From: Trochalopteron elliotii
Lineage: Eukaryota > Chordata > Aves > Passeriformes > Leiothrichidae
NCBI GenBank assembly: GCA_024734555.1
Contig: JANPWX010000545.1
Location: 79,429 to 143,428 of the forward strand
DNA length: 64,000 bases
Direction of reading: 5' to 3'
Below the pieces are notes generated by a model. The model did not search any database. It saw nothing but the letters and a program-made list of their open reading frames with translations, and was not told the origin of the DNA. A program made the position numbers and the translations under genes. Below, one piece after another: positions 27,011 to 40,560 of the stretch; position 1 is the first letter of the stretch, and every line of letters starts with the position of its first letter.

Positions 27011-27853
27011 AAAATAATTACACTGCCACCAGGGACAGTGCTCAGTGTCAGGTAGAGTATTTAACTTGTGTACAGTTTCTCTGAAGAGATGAAGCACTTA
27101 AATGCCAGGTACCCTCCAGCTTCAACACTGTTCCACAGCTCTTCCTAGAGTTTTCCCAAGTGTTTCTGGCCTATGTACAAGCACTTGAACACATCAAGTC
27201 CTCTCTGACCATCATGTTTCATTAGATAGAAACTTCCTCCTAATGCATTTTCCAAGGAGACTCTCAAGTTTACAAAACAAAGCTTTACTTTTAAAGGTCT
27301 AGAGCATACTGCACTACTTCTTGAGCTTCCCCTTGAAACACAGAGTTAAGGAATTTTGGACTAACAATTCACCCATGAGAGGAACTTGACAGAAAATCAA
27401 GAGGTGCAGTACAATACAGGGCAAAAATAATTACACTGCCATCAGGGACAGTGCTCAGTGTCAGGTAGAGTATTTAACTTGTGTACTGTTTCTCCAAAGA
27501 GATAAAGCACTTAAATGCCAGGTACCCTCCAGCTTCAACACTGTTCCACAGCTCTTCCTAGAGTTTTCCCAAGTGTTTCTGGCCTATGTACAAGCACTTG
27601 AACACATCAAGTCCTCTCTGACCATCATGTTTCATTAGATAGAAACTTCCTCCTAATGCATTTTCCAAGGAGACTCTCAAGTTTACAAAACAAAGCTGTG
27701 ACACCTACATTACTTTTAAAGGTCTAGAGCATACTGCACTACTTCTCTGAGCTTCACCTTGAAACCCACTGGCAGAGTTAAGGAATTTTGGACTAAGAAT
27801 TCACTAATGATAGAAGCTTGACAGAAAATTAAGAGGTGCAGTGCAATGCAGGG
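27011..27853. repeat. 413-bp tandem segmental duplication (two head-to-tail copies)
   Basis: Copy 1 runs from about 27011 to 27423 and copy 2 from 27424 to about 27853, aligned along their whole length. Differences are scattered substitutions plus small insertions in copy 2 (for example near 27695-27710, and 'cactgg' near 27769). Both begin aaaataattacactgcca and end near gacagaaaat/aagaggtgcagt. It does not resemble an LTR or SINE. The divergence suggests it is fixed and not an assembly artefact. Confidence 0.92.
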
Positions 27854-29100
27854 CTGGTCAGAAACTAAAATAAATATGCAGCATGAATTCAAATAGGCAA
27901 ACTCATGGTAAATAATGAAGTGGTGTTTCCCATACCTAAAACGTTTCAGGCTGTTAACCACCAATCCTGACTGCCCATAACTGGTTTCAGGACTTTGGCA
28001 GTTGAAACAGAAATAGCAGCCATTGAAGGACTGATAGCTTTGATCATGAAAAACATTATTATGATTAGCATCTCATGCCTGTTTGCTCCAATCCCCTGAG
28101 ATGTAAAATAAAACTATAAACATTTTCAAAGCTAAGATGCCAAAAGTCCTCTCGCTATTAATCACACCCTTTGTGGTTAAGGTTGTACTCTCAATTTCAC
28201 CAACATTAACTCCACTTGAAAACTGGTCTAAGCAAGGTAAAGCTGATATTCTCACAACACCACATCACTGCTCTGGTGCAAGCAATTCTGAGAGGAGGCA
28301 GCAGCTGTTGACCTCAAACCAGAGGGGTGAGGAAAAAAGAACAAGCCACAGATACATTCACAGGCAAAGCTACAGAAAGCAGTGCAAGAATTATAAGCCT
28401 ACCACATCAGAAGGATAAATAGTCAGTCTAATAACAAAACTTAGGGCACAGCTCCCTGAACCTCTTAGGAAACTCCCACAATTAATTTGTTTCTCTTGAC
28501 TTAGTGAGAAAACTCAGCTCGTGGAAAAACTCTGGTCAGCAGGTCTGGAGTAAAGACAGGACAAGGACTGCACAGCTCAGATCTGGGGAGGGGGAGCTCT
28601 GTGTGTGCACAGTCCAGGGAGATGAGATGGAGAAGGCATCACTCTCATCAGGCAGTAAATATTGCATCAAAGTCTCTGAAAATAACCTTAGGTAGAAATC
28701 CAACATTAGGGGAAGAGAAAGTAAATCTGGCACAGTCTAGAAGGCATGTCACTAATATAATAATCTGCATTTTATAAAAGCTGTGGTTGCTGTAGAGAGG
28801 TACTATCCAATGAACTACTTAAAGAATTCCCTTCCACTTATTTAAAAAAAAATACAGTGATTAGAGAACAAATACCTTTACAGGTAATTAGAGCAAGACA
28901 ATAGAAGTAGTTTGTACTGTTCTACACTTGTACTTTTAGCAGCTTATCTCCATCAAAATCTTCCTGAGCTAAATAAAAGCCCTATTTGAAAGGAACTCTG
29001 GAAACAGTTACAAACTCTTTAGACGAAAAATTTGAAAAGAAGTCGATGTGCAAGTAAAAAAAAAGCCGGTTCTTGTAGAACTGTGCAGATGCAGACTCAC
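27854..29100 (-). other. PELI1: PELI1 intron 1 segment without a gene
   Basis: AT-rich unique DNA with short A runs; nothing recognisable before the CpG-bearing block at about 29030. Confidence 0.65.
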
Positions 29101-29185
29101 CGCGTGCGAGCCCCTCGAGATTGTAACCGTGTTTCCACTTGGATTTACGATACATGGAGGGAAAGGGACCTGCTGCTGATGGTGG
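29101..29185 (-). other. Candidate alternative exon inside PELI1 intron 1
   Basis: On the minus strand a strong donor GCG|gtgagtctg (gt at 29100-29099) follows an 85-bp segment preceded by a pyrimidine-rich acceptor ending gttgacag (AG at 29187-29186). The segment holds five CpGs in an otherwise CpG-poor intron. It could be a cassette 5' UTR exon, an alternative first exon or an exon of a non-coding RNA. No protein homology is apparent. This is inference from splice-like signals and composition only. Confidence 0.3.
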
Positions 29186-29530
29186 CTGTCAACAAGGAGC
29201 TGAGAGCAGTTTAGCTGCTAGTGCAGACAGGACAACGATTTTCAACACTGTGAGAGAAAGCCAGAGTGAGACCATATGGTTAAGCCCCATCCACAGCAGC
29301 AATTGAGAACTGTCAGCTTGGCAGAGGCACAGGTACATCTTCCTGTCACTCACAGCCACTATAAAGAAAGGTTTCCCAGAGGTTGGCTCAGTGTCTCCTG
29401 GAATAAATGTGTCTTTGAACACAGCATATATCCTTGTCTCCTCGTACAAAGCAACTCAAATGCTCAGTTCTTCAACACTGAGGGAACTTCAGTTGCCAAG
29501 TTGGTAGGCTCGGGATTTACTGAAATTTCA

Positions 29531-29690
29531 GAGTATGTTCTACAATTCTGCTGGGTAAGCCACAGTTTTACATTTAGCAGTGGAATGTATTCCAGAATTC
29601 TGCTGATCAGTCACAGTTTCACATGTACCAGTAGAATGTGTTCCAGAATTCTGCTGGACAAGCCACAGTTGTACATGTACCAGCTGCAGG
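29531..29690. repeat. Minisatellite, three copies of a 51-bp unit
   Basis: Three adjacent units share (c)agaattctgctg, cacagtt and acatgtaccag blocks. The ttctgctg anchor falls at 29546, 29598 and 29649. Because 51 is a multiple of three, an open frame on the plus strand shows a degenerate 17-residue repeat, which I take as a by-product of the tandem structure. Confidence 0.85.
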
Positions 29691-32600
29691 TAAGCATTAG
29701 ACAAGCACTGTCAGCAGACACCCTGGCTGTGTGTTATCCAAAACCACACAAAATAAAGGCATGAAAGGGCTGGCTTTGATTTCAAACAACTTAAAGTAAA
29801 GAGGACTTGGACCAGATGAACTCCAGAGTTCCTTTCATTGACAAACCTAGCCACCAGCACAGAGGCATGAGCTTTGCATGCAAAGACAGAAGCCCTGCAT
29901 CACAGGGTAGGGTTTTATTTATTTATATTATTTATCACCTATTGGCATGACTGCAGGAATGCCTGAACCTAGTTGTTAGCATATAACAGGAACACATTCT
30001 GCACTTAAACAATTTTAAGGTGGCATAAAGCACTGCTGCCTGCAAAAGCAGCAGGGCCTGCCTGTGGCCCATGAGTTAAAAATAGTAAAATTATATATTT
30101 CTAAACACATGGACTAATTAATAGTGAGATAACAGGAAATAAGGATTTATTTCTGAACAGCACTTAAAAGCTACGTTAAATCTTGAAAAACAAGGAAACT
30201 TTACTCCCATTTTTTAACTAGAGCTAGTTTTGTTTCCTGTGTACTCACGCTTCTGTTCAACTTATTTTGTTCTTTTAATTATATTCATCAGTAAAAGACT
30301 GCTTAGTACAGCAATAATCTTATTAGCATCCATACAGAGTTAAAACTAAGCTTATATGAAGGATGTAAATTTTATCTTGAAAACAAGCACAGTAACAGCA
30401 ATAAATAAAAAAATGAAAATTCTGTCTCAGTTACAAAAACACACTTGGAACAACCCATAGTTCTGTCTTCATCAAGGCTTAGTCATTTCCTGTACATTTC
30501 TTCACAGAGCAGCATTTTGTCTGCTCACATTAATGCAAGGGACCTCCATCATCAGTTGCTACAATAAAACCTGGGATAAACCAACATTAACACAGGTTAT
30601 GGTCCAGCTGGGAAACTGTTCCATCATCAATTCTTCTCAACTGGTCACTTGGTTGTAGTCTGGGAAAGCATCTTCTGACACTGCCTGGCAAAGAAAACCT
30701 GCAGAAACTGATCAGGCCCCAAAAAAGAAACCCCAGGACGTGAAGTGGAATGGGAAAAGACAGGTGTAGGTCACAAAATACAGACTCTGAAAATTGTCAA
30801 AGCTTAAGTAACATTCCCAAAGACTAATCAGCACCTCTGAGAAGGAGTAAAATCTGAAACATAAACTATGGCTGGGAACTAGACACCTGACTTAAAACCA
30901 TGTTTCAGCATAAGAGTGAGGCCTAAGAAAAACCACCAATTGCCATGGTTAAGCTTACAGTACAGATTAACCTGGAATTCCCACATACTTCACCTACAAT
31001 GACTATTATTAGCAGGGAATGTAGAAAAAAAATGTGATTTTAAGTCTCTCTCTATGCAGAGAGACTCCCCCACTTAGATGCAGGTCTCTGAAGCACTGAG
31101 CAACTTCACCCTCTGCTAAAGTTGTTAAGATTGCAGAGCAGAAACCAGAACAGGCTGCCACTTAACAAAGGCAGCCTCAGCACAAGGAGTGAAAGGGAAA
31201 ACCCAGGATTCACCAAATGCCATGCTGCTGCTGCTGCTCCACATCAACACAATGGAGGGGAATCCTGCTCCACTCCGAGTGCTGTGAGCCACCTGGCCAG
31301 CAGCCATGCTGATGCACAGCTACTTGGCCTTGAGGGTTCAAAATAAAAGATGAACAGCCAAAATCTGAGGCCAGCAGACACAGCTGTCAGGCAGGGATCA
31401 GCAGACCTGAGGACTGAAGCATTACAAATGCTCCAGCCCATACAGTTTTGCATTATATCCTATTCTTTCCCCTCAGTTATTTCCTTCCTCTCTTTGTCTA
31501 CCTTCCATAATTTCTACTTGTGGCTCTGCTTCTCTCTCCTACCTCTTCCCTTTTTTGTCTCTTTGGAGTCTGAGGTCTTTCTGTCAGGCTTCTTTCTCCT
31601 CATGCAGCATGGAAGTGGTGAAAAATCAAAGTTCACAATTTTTGGTATGTTCAGCTTCCTGTCTCAGGATTTTCTAAAAAAATCAAGTTTCTTGAAAGAC
31701 AGTTGGCAGACTCTGCTTTTAACACTGTCCTCAGTCACAACATATCAGTCAGTACTGAAGAAAAGAGTTCACAAATAATGCACTGTGCTGATTTAGCTTC
31801 TACAAATGGAGAGTTTGGCCACTGCAGAGATGTCTGATCTACAGCTCTCACTGACATCAACAGTCCCTGGCCACACAAATGAAAACTGTCATGGTTCTTC
31901 CCCAAATTCCTGCAGGGAAAGAAATTAAGATGGTAGCAGATTGGATGGAACAGCTCTAAGAAAAATCAATAACAGCAACTGTAAAACCTAAAATTAAAGC
32001 AAGTCTGGTTTTGATGCTTTCAGTACACACGGTACATTCAATTTGGCATAAGCCCAATGGAACATGAAGTACTTGTGGACAACGTCTGCCAAGAGCTAGA
32101 AATACAGTACTTAGTCTTTAAAGAACAAACAGAGAGCCTCAGCTCATTTCTACTTTATGCATCTGAAAAAAAAAAATTAAATCAAGGTGATCTTTCTGTG
32201 GGAACATTTGTATTAAATTTAATTGGCATGCTTTGTGCAGTGCTGAATGGAACCCATGCCCATTGGCAAAGAATAAACTATTTGTCATTCTGTAATCCAT
32301 TCCACTTGTGACAAAGGGTTACAAACAGATGTTAGACCTCCCCACATTCCAAAGCACTGTGCTGCTTTCCTGCTCAGCATCAGCTTTGTGCCTCTCTGCC
32401 TGGTCCTCAGTCATGCTGACACTTCTGAACACCTGACACAGTGAAAGCAGAAGAAAAATGGGAAGCCTGAACTCGGGGAACTCGGGCTGCACTATTTTTT
32501 TTCACTCACCTTTCCATTTGTTGGTACTTCATTAGTTTACATGCCTCAAAGCAGAGCAAGGTTTGATTAGTAACTGAATACTGATTTGCATTTCTGTAGC

Positions 32601-33409
32601 AGCCTCCAAACATTAACAAATTAAGCATCGACACACCTCCGAGCTCCTTACCTTTCTTAAAATAAGGACAAAAATACAAGAGACAAGCCTAACATCCATC
32701 TGAGGCTTTGGAGACATCATGCACCATCTCAGCACACACGTTCCTCTCCCTGCCCATCTCCTATATCCTGTTTTTTTTTTTTCCTAGTTGAACAGGAGAG
32801 TGGAGCACAATTCCAGCTTTGTTACATCTCAGCTGCAGCCCTGCCTTGGGAAACTCTGGAGCAGCAAGAGAAGAGGAAAATAGGTAATGCTGCACTTGAC
32901 ACCAGCCCAGAGTGAGGCAAGAAACTTCTCATGCCATCTCACTCTACATGTCAGCCAAGCACTATCTGAATCCTTAAAGCTGTTATTTCGGGGTGATTGA
33001 GGCTTTGAAATACATAATGCAGCCAGATAAATCTGACTGTTAAACTCCTCCTCATTAACAGCTGTAAAATAATAGCAGAATGTCTACAATACTGTCTATT
33101 GTGGACTCAAAAGACTGAAAGATACCAGACATGTGATTATTAACCTGATAATGTTCACTTCTCCCCATGACTGGTCTCTCCTGGCTTTAAAGTAAGCATT
33201 AACTCTTCCCTCACCTTTTGGATCAGGCTCCTCTCTCTACACTGGCAACTTGAACAAGTCCCTCCCCAAAGCTGGGGGAGTAAGGGAAAGGTAGCAAAAA
33301 TTCTTGTAACACTTCCCCTCTTAAGGCTGAGGTTCCTCTTGCTGTCTATGCATTTATCAGAAGAGTGATATATGAATGTTTGTTTCAGTGAGGAAAAAAT
33401 TAAATAGCC

Positions 33410-33426
33410 TATATATATATATATAT
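33410..33426. repeat. (TA)n microsatellite
   Basis: Uninterrupted alternating t/a over about 17 bases. Confidence 0.9.
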
Positions 33427-34157
33427 CAGCATAAGAATTCCAAAGTAGTTGCTGTATCTAAGTCACAAATGGTTTACAAGCCCACATTTTCTACTACAAC
33501 ACCCTGATCTGTCTCAGCCAGCAGTGAGAGGCACAAGAAACTACTCCAAGTTCACATCTGCTGCTCAAAAACCCTCTGAGGGTTTCTAAAATGCTGGCCA
33601 CAGTACTGACTGCATAAACATGCACACGTGCAAGGAAAAAAAAAAGGGATAAAAATAAAAGCTATTTGTGCATTTATTTGCCTGCATGATCGAGTTGAGT
33701 TCCTCAACTTCAGCAGGTGGCTGACAGCCTTAATAAAGTAATACATCACTTCTTTGTAAAAAGACAAGAGAAAAAAACATCACCCAGCTGTTACTTTCAC
33801 CATGGGACCAACAACCTTGAGCAATTTACAGAAACCTCACCCAACAGCTCATGCTGCACCAAAAGGGAAAGCTTAACTGGAATAATATTTCACATCCACC
33901 AAATGCAAATAAATACTAAAACAATTGATGTGGGCTACCGGCAGCATAGCAATTACCTTATTACTTAAAAAAAAAAAGAAAAAGAAGAACAAAGATCTAG
34001 TATGATGGATCCACCTACCACAGGAATCAAGCAATGATGACTTGGCCATGAAAGTCATCTAAGCACAAAGGGGTGATCACCTGTCTTCAGACTAATATGC
34101 ATTACAATGTCATTTATCTAAGGCTTGGCCTGCTAATCCCAGGGTACAAAGTGCAGT

Positions 34158-34211
34158 TATAAATATATATGATATGTATATATATCTCTCTATATATGTA
34201 TGTATGCATAT
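34158..34211. repeat. Compound AT/TC/TG microsatellite
   Basis: The tract runs from ataaatatatatgatatg through tatatatctctctatatatg to tatgtatgcatat. Confidence 0.85.
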
Positions 34212-36411
34212 TAAAACACCATCTTTTATCTCTAAGAGGCACAAGGACAGCAGACTGGAGCAGGAAGCAGTGTTTATCTGCAGTGCCAGCACTACTACCA
34301 CAGATTTGCCTCAACGTTATCACAGGAGAAAAAGAACAAATGAAACATTCAGTGTCTGCTCTTGGGCCTTCTGCACTACCTACTGAAGAACAGTTACACC
34401 TTTGCAGTTTTTAACCAACTGTTTTTAAGTTTCAGGCCATTTGAGCTGGTTCTCACCCAGCTCTTTTTTGAAAGTACACTAAATAAATACCCCCACAACT
34501 GAAATCAGGTGTTTCCACAACGGCTTGTTTTACACCTGGGCTATTATCTTCTCCCTTTGTAACTATTTCACTGCACAGAAAATGTGCTCAGGCCACTTGC
34601 AGGCACGATACAGTTTTCTGTGGACTTCTGAAAGCAGCATCCTAAATCTGAAACCTAATTAGCATGAAAGCTTGATTGTGAAGATGAAAACAGCAGTTCA
34701 TAACTCTGGCTTCTCAAATTTTAAGTCAACTACTCTGGTTTCCCATATAGAAAGGACTTTCCCAGTTGCTATCAGAAGATTTTGTAGCATGTTCCTAAAT
34801 TCTAAAGATGGCAGTTGCCCAGCAAAAAGGAGACAGATCCAAATCCAAGAGGGAGCACATAACTTACCTCAATATTAGTAAGGGTTGAAGCCACTTTAGT
34901 CTCTTGCACAGAAGCTCAAAGGCATCCTCTGCTAACCTTAAAGTACAGCAGCAATCTAAACACAGCAACTCCAATATCTACCTGCATTTATTTCCTTCCA
35001 CATGGAGCAATCAGCACATTTGAAGTGGCTCAGGAAAAAAGTAAACCAAGCCAAACAAAGGAAAAAAAAATTGATGGGAAACGACAGAACTGACGTTTTT
35101 AGAATACACCAGTTTATCCCAAGAGGTGCATAAGAAAGCAAAATGAGCAACAAGTTCTTTAAAAGTAAGTAAATTACTTACAGTAAGCCTCCATATAGGA
35201 TGAATTGTGCATTTTTACTCCTAACCTCATACCAAATAAAAAGTTCAGCTCCATGATCTGACATTAGGATCATTGCTTATTTTTCCCTGTTGAAATGTGT
35301 GCTAAATCATGATTAGATAATAATTATTCTTGTAAAAAATATAGTGTGGAACTACAACTGCTTCAGATAAGTGGAAAGGATATCAAAGCAGCACGAGACA
35401 AAAATCTCAGTATACACATTAACACTTAAAAAGAAGAGGAGCCTTGAGACTTCTTAGCAGAAACTCTTCGAGGACCACTTTTATCATTTAACACCAACAA
35501 TTTGTCTTAGGACAAAGAAAATACAGATGCAGCACTCAAGCTTGTAGGATTTTAAAAATCAAACCCTCACTTTTTAATACTGCTGGACTATGAAAAGCAG
35601 AAGGATCTGGGAACAGAGAAAGTGACACTTTGGGGCAGTTCTGTGACTGTGGGAAGGGCATGATCTCAACACAAGGAAAGGAACTACAAACAAACCTGAC
35701 TTTGTAACTAGTTAAACCTTGTTTTAAAGGATGTGATGTTTTAGGGGGTCCTATGTGAGCACATGAGCTCCCTTTCCTAAAGCCCACAGTTCCACCTGGG
35801 TGCCTTGCAAGGTATTCCAGACATCACTGATCAATTCCTGGGCAAATTTCCAGCTGGATCTAAGCCAGAAATCCCAGTCTGATGCCCTGACCCAAAGAAC
35901 AATGAAGCCATTGGTGATTTTGGCCCAGATCAAGGGGTTACCATCCATGGGGATAAGCTGGCAGGGACAAACTAACCCAACAGCTGCAACTTTTCCAGTT
36001 GCTCACTACATGGTTCAGATAATTAAGCACTGAAGAGAAAAGCAGGACAGTGTGAGATGTACAAATCACATCACCAAATTTCTTCTCACAAATTCTTGCA
36101 GGCCTTGAGCTCCACAGCAATGTCAAATCTTAACAGTCTTCTCAACAAAAACCAAATCAGTGCCCTCAAATTCAGTCTCTATTCCCTACCTTGTCCATGA
36201 AGTAATGAAAATAGGTACCCCAGCTCAGAAAAGAGGCTTTTCAAGCATTTGTAATGAAACCCAAAGGGGTGTATAGTTACAGAAACATTACAAACTTGAA
36301 ATACAAGCAGCTAAGTACATCCAGACAGATGAAGCAATTGGCAATGGAAGGGAAAAAAAAAAAACCACTGATGGTGGTCTACTTAAATGAAAATTCTGGC
36401 TAGGATGGGAT

Positions 36412-36505
36412 TTGTGTTTTATTATTTTTCTGGGTTTTGGTTGCTTTGGGCTTTTTGTTTGGTTTGTTTTGGGGCTTTTTTGGTTTTGCTTGTTTGCTGT
36501 TTAGT
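36412..36505. repeat. G/T-rich low-complexity tract
   Basis: About 90 bases built almost only of T and G runs (for example tttttgtttggtttgttttg). Confidence 0.85.
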
Positions 36506-38004
36506 ATCATCAAGTCCCAGCTCCAACAAGCTATCCCCTGAGAATCCTACTTGATTGACTTACTCCAAACCCCTAACCTGCAAGTACCTACACATTTATA
36601 TCCCTCATTCACTCCAAACCTCAATCAATCCACAAAATACCATTATCTACTTAGCTAGTCATATTATCAGCTACCCTTAATAATAACAAAAAAATATTTC
36701 AGAGATCATTTCTGGTTTGGGGCTTTTAGTACCTTCTTTCCTGTTCACACATTTATATACACACCCTGATTAGCCAGACCTGCATTTCCCTGCCCCAAAT
36801 ATCTCTGTACTATTAAAAAAACCCCAACTTCTCACAAGTAATGCTTTTCTCCCTTCTAAAAACACATTTATTTAGGCAATACACTTTTTATGGCACAGAA
36901 AAACATCTGGTTGGCACAGCTGTCTAGCCAACATCAAGGCAGACCAAGAGTGTTTTGAGCCAACATTGACACATATCCCAAGTCTTCCACAACACAGACA
37001 GGTGAACAAGGAAAGTGAGTGTGAACTGAACAAATCCTCTTCCTGACAGAAATATAATTACTGGACCAGTGTGAGAGGTTTTGACCAGTCCTAATCTAAA
37101 AAACTGCAATACAGCTTGAATTAGAAGAGTAAAATTACAGGATACTCCCAATCCTAAAACCACAGCCAGAAATTCACTGTGAGATTTAGTCTACTCTGCT
37201 CTTGAGTATTGAGATTCAAGCCCAAAATTCAGCATTTACACAAGTACCAGGGGTGCCATTCCAGCCACTGTGATTAAACCCAGCAGCATGGATTTAAAAC
37301 CAAGGTCAGCAGATTAACTTTTATTACCTGCTCATGAACTGAGCCTGCTCCAGAGGATCCCATCAATCCTTAACCAAACATTCCCAAGGCAGGCACTGCA
37401 ATTCAGCCTCAACCACACAAGCTGCTGACTCGTTCACACTTGAGCCCACGTCCCCAAGTCCCCAAAATGCCACCTCACACACCCAGCCAGGAGACAGGGC
37501 TGGTATGGATGAGCACCCACCTCCAGCACAGCAGAGCACAACAACAGCTTTTTCCTGCAAAGCTTGGAGTTTCCACTCAACTCTTTCACAATCACTTCAT
37601 CACAAAGGGATTATTCCAGAAAGGTCACAGGGAGCAGCTGGGAACATTTGGTGCTCCAAATCGTGTCACATGGGGGCAGAAAAAGGAGGAAGGCCACGAT
37701 AAGGCTCAGCTAGGTGACCCAAAAGCTGTGCACTCACTTGTGTAAAGCACCCAAGAACCTCTGCCTACCTGATGAAAAAGTTTCTTTTCAAACAAATATA
37801 AATACAGGATGGTTGTAAAAGAACATGCTCATAGTGTGCAAGACTGTCATTTTTCTGCAAATCAAGTCATTGTCAAAGAGTTTTTACTGTTTTTAGCAGA
37901 AACAAGGTAGAGCTTGCTTTTGTTTTTTTTAAGTTTCAGGAGGATTTCTAACAGGACAAAGAGCTTCCATCTTTCTTAACTTGAGAGGCAGGCTTTTTGA
38001 TAAT

Positions 38005-38083
38005 ACACATTCAAATATTTTAAACGAGGAGCACAACCACTTTTGAACACACACATTCAAATATTTTAAACGAGAAACACAAT
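38005..38083. repeat. 46-bp tandem duplication
   Basis: The block acacattcaaatattttaaa followed by cgag occurs at 38005 and again at 38051, with diverged tails. Confidence 0.85.
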
Positions 38084-38999
38084 GACTTGTAACTACCAAT
38101 GGCCACATCCATTACAAAACATTAAGGCCACAAAAAATGCAGCAGCACAGGGACAGGGAAATGCATCCTAGGAGTTGCCCACCACCTCCTAAGAGGCACA
38201 GAGCCATTCAAATTTTGCCCAACTGACACAATTTTTCACAACTAAATTGCTATTTTACCTTCTTCCCCACAAATCTTTTCACCCAGGTAGACTAAAACTG
38301 GGCCTGACTGGAGATATTAATATTAATGGGACTAATTATAATCATTATAATATTAATTTCAGTGGGACTGGGGAACTACAGCAAGGAGTGTGACACCTCC
38401 TGGTGCATCCTGCACACGGGGAGATGGAAAAGAAACAGAAACAAGATCAGATGGAAACGTGCTCACTTTTTTTTTTTTTTTTCCCCACTGAAACTCAGCA
38501 GAGCTCGACCTACTTCCTACCCCTTGTCTTTGCTGTCACTTCCTTTGACACTTTGTCAGCACGCCTGTGAATCTGGAGATTAAGGAATGAATGGCTGGGA
38601 GGTAAAAGAGCTGGACTTTTTCATCCTGATGTTCAGTCAAAACTTTTACAGTCTAACCAGCGAGGCAGTGACCAGCCAGCAGCAAGTACCTCCAATTACT
38701 GGCATCTAATAGGAATTGCTAATCAACGGGGGTAATTTCTCTTTCAAGAATGCACTTTAAAGGTGACTGATTTCTCATGAAACACCCTCATTCTCCCTTT
38801 TTTAGCTCAGGGCAGGGATTAGCATCTACAAACAGCTTTGGGTTTTCCACTTCCTGTCTGAAAAGACATTTTATATCAAAAAAAAATACTTGTAATTAGC
38901 TCCTCACAAGTGAATAATAGTTTTAAATACCACTGGCTCCAAGCATTATTTTGTACCTACAACCACAGTCGCTAGCTGTAAATGCTGAAGTGAAAGGAT

Positions 39000-39400
39000 C
39001 CTGTTTTCCACGCCTGGTTTCCTAATAGAAACCAATATTGCTACCAAAATACAAAATGGTTGTAGCAGAGGTAGTATACTCTTCTTTAACCGGAATACTA
39101 GTTAAAATACTAGCTAAAAATGTTAATTTCTAAGATGAGCACTAGCACGGTGACCTGCTGTGTTGAGAAATAAATTCCAGCGTTTAGTAAGAACGGAAAC
39201 ATTCACGAGGCACACGTTACAAGACTTTACTCAGCGTTAACAGGAGGTGCTCCTACATGTTTAATTCATTTGAAATCGGAGACGTCGAAGCTTAAGGTAA
39301 CCCAGTAGCAACCTACATACGAGCGAAATGCATTCCTAAAGCTTCCTGCCAGGCGATTCGCACCACTTCAAAGAGTTAGGACACTTCTTAAGTCTAATTT
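39000..39400. promoter_or_regulatory. CpG-bearing shoulder of the PELI1 promoter region, possible intronic enhancer
   Basis: From about 39000 the CpG frequency rises relative to the intron (for example gagacgtcgaagc at about 39279, a CRE-like core, and catacgagcgaaatg). The DNA is unique and not repeat-like, 2 kb downstream of the CpG island. Regulatory function is inference. Confidence 0.3.
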
Positions 39401-40423
39401 TCCCACTATCAATGCTCAATATTCAACAAAACACGCTTTTTTTCTTGGGGGGAAAGGACAGTGGTGGAGAGAAAAGGGGGAAGTGTCCCCCTTTGAACTG
39501 TGGCTCTACATTTTTCACTCCAAAATTGTCGGTGTAAAACATTATAAAGCCGCACAGACCACACAACAACAGATGCAAAGGAAGATCTGGGCAGCCCGTT
39601 CATCTCCACTAACCTACAGGCGCCTCCCGGAACAAAAAAGCAACTCAAGATGTATCATCAACAGGTCATCTGGCTGCTTCTTTGTGGGGGAAAAAAACCC
39701 ATAAAAAATAAAAATGGAAATGCTGCTGAACAGAAACCGGAAACGGCCTTTCCCCCCACCGCCTCCGATACGGGTTCAAAATGGAAAAAAAAAACACAAA
39801 ACACCAAAAAAACAAAAACCTATCGTCCTTTAGATGCAGAAGCGCCAGTTTCCAGCTAGCTGAAAGGCTTTGTGATTTTCCTTGCCAAGTAGTGTTTTTT
39901 CAAGGCAGAGGGGTCCCCCCAAAAAAAAAAATAAATAAAAAATGGGGTGGCCTTTAAGGCCAGAAACACCAGCATTAGAGCTAGGCTGCTTTTTGCTCGC
40001 TTGTATTCCAGAAGCTGCATTTTGCAGAGGTGAAGTAGCTGCAGTTTTTGAGGTGGCAGTAAAAACAAAAACAAAGGGGGTGAGGGGAAAAAAAAAAAAA
40101 AAAGCTTCCGGTATAAAAACGTAACTGATTTAAAAAATACCCTTTATCAGAGGAAAATTATTCAGCTGAAAACACATCAGCTCCTTCTCTCCCATGCCTT
40201 TTGAATATCTTCTCTACAGCTGTTGAGGGCAGAAATGTCCTCCCCCCCGTACTAGAAAACGCATTATTTAACTAGGTGAAAACAAGAGTGAAAAGAAAAG
40301 CCGGACACAAGTTGCGCTGTTGTAAGGCGGGCTGCTCACAAAAGAGCCAAGGCTGAGGAGACGGGAGAAAAACCCTGCAATTCCCCCCCCCAAAAAAAGC
40401 TTCAAATTAAAGACACAACTTAC

Positions 40424-40560
40424 CCAGCTGGATTTTTCCCAGAGCAAAACAACATCAAATTTGGAAGAGCTGGGGATTTAAAATTAAAAAAAAAAAAAAA
40501 AAATCCGAAGAAAAAGAAGCAAGCTTTCCCCACCGAGAGATTTCAGGTTAACAACAGCCA
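40424..40560 (-). other. PELI1: Alternative candidate donor/exon in the 5' region of PELI1
   Basis: On the minus strand CAGCTGG|gtaagttgtg gives a near-consensus donor with the exon end at 40424. The upstream boundary is unknown; the end given here is arbitrary. It may mark an alternative 5' UTR exon. Sequence upstream contains an A/T homopolymer (about 40484-40502), which weakens the call. Confidence 0.25.

Larger units (their letters stand above)
29691..38004 (-). other. PELI1: PELI1 intron 1, 5' part: simple repeats, no gene
   Basis: AT-rich DNA with a (TA)n tract at 33410-33426, a mixed TA/TG/TC tract at about 34158-34210, and a G/T-rich low-complexity stretch at about 36412-36505. I see no recognisable exon, RNA gene or transposon. 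Confidence 0.6.

Noticed and set aside
29531..29690. CRISPR-like array
   Set aside because: Three degenerate contiguous units without spacers in a vertebrate intron; it is a minisatellite.
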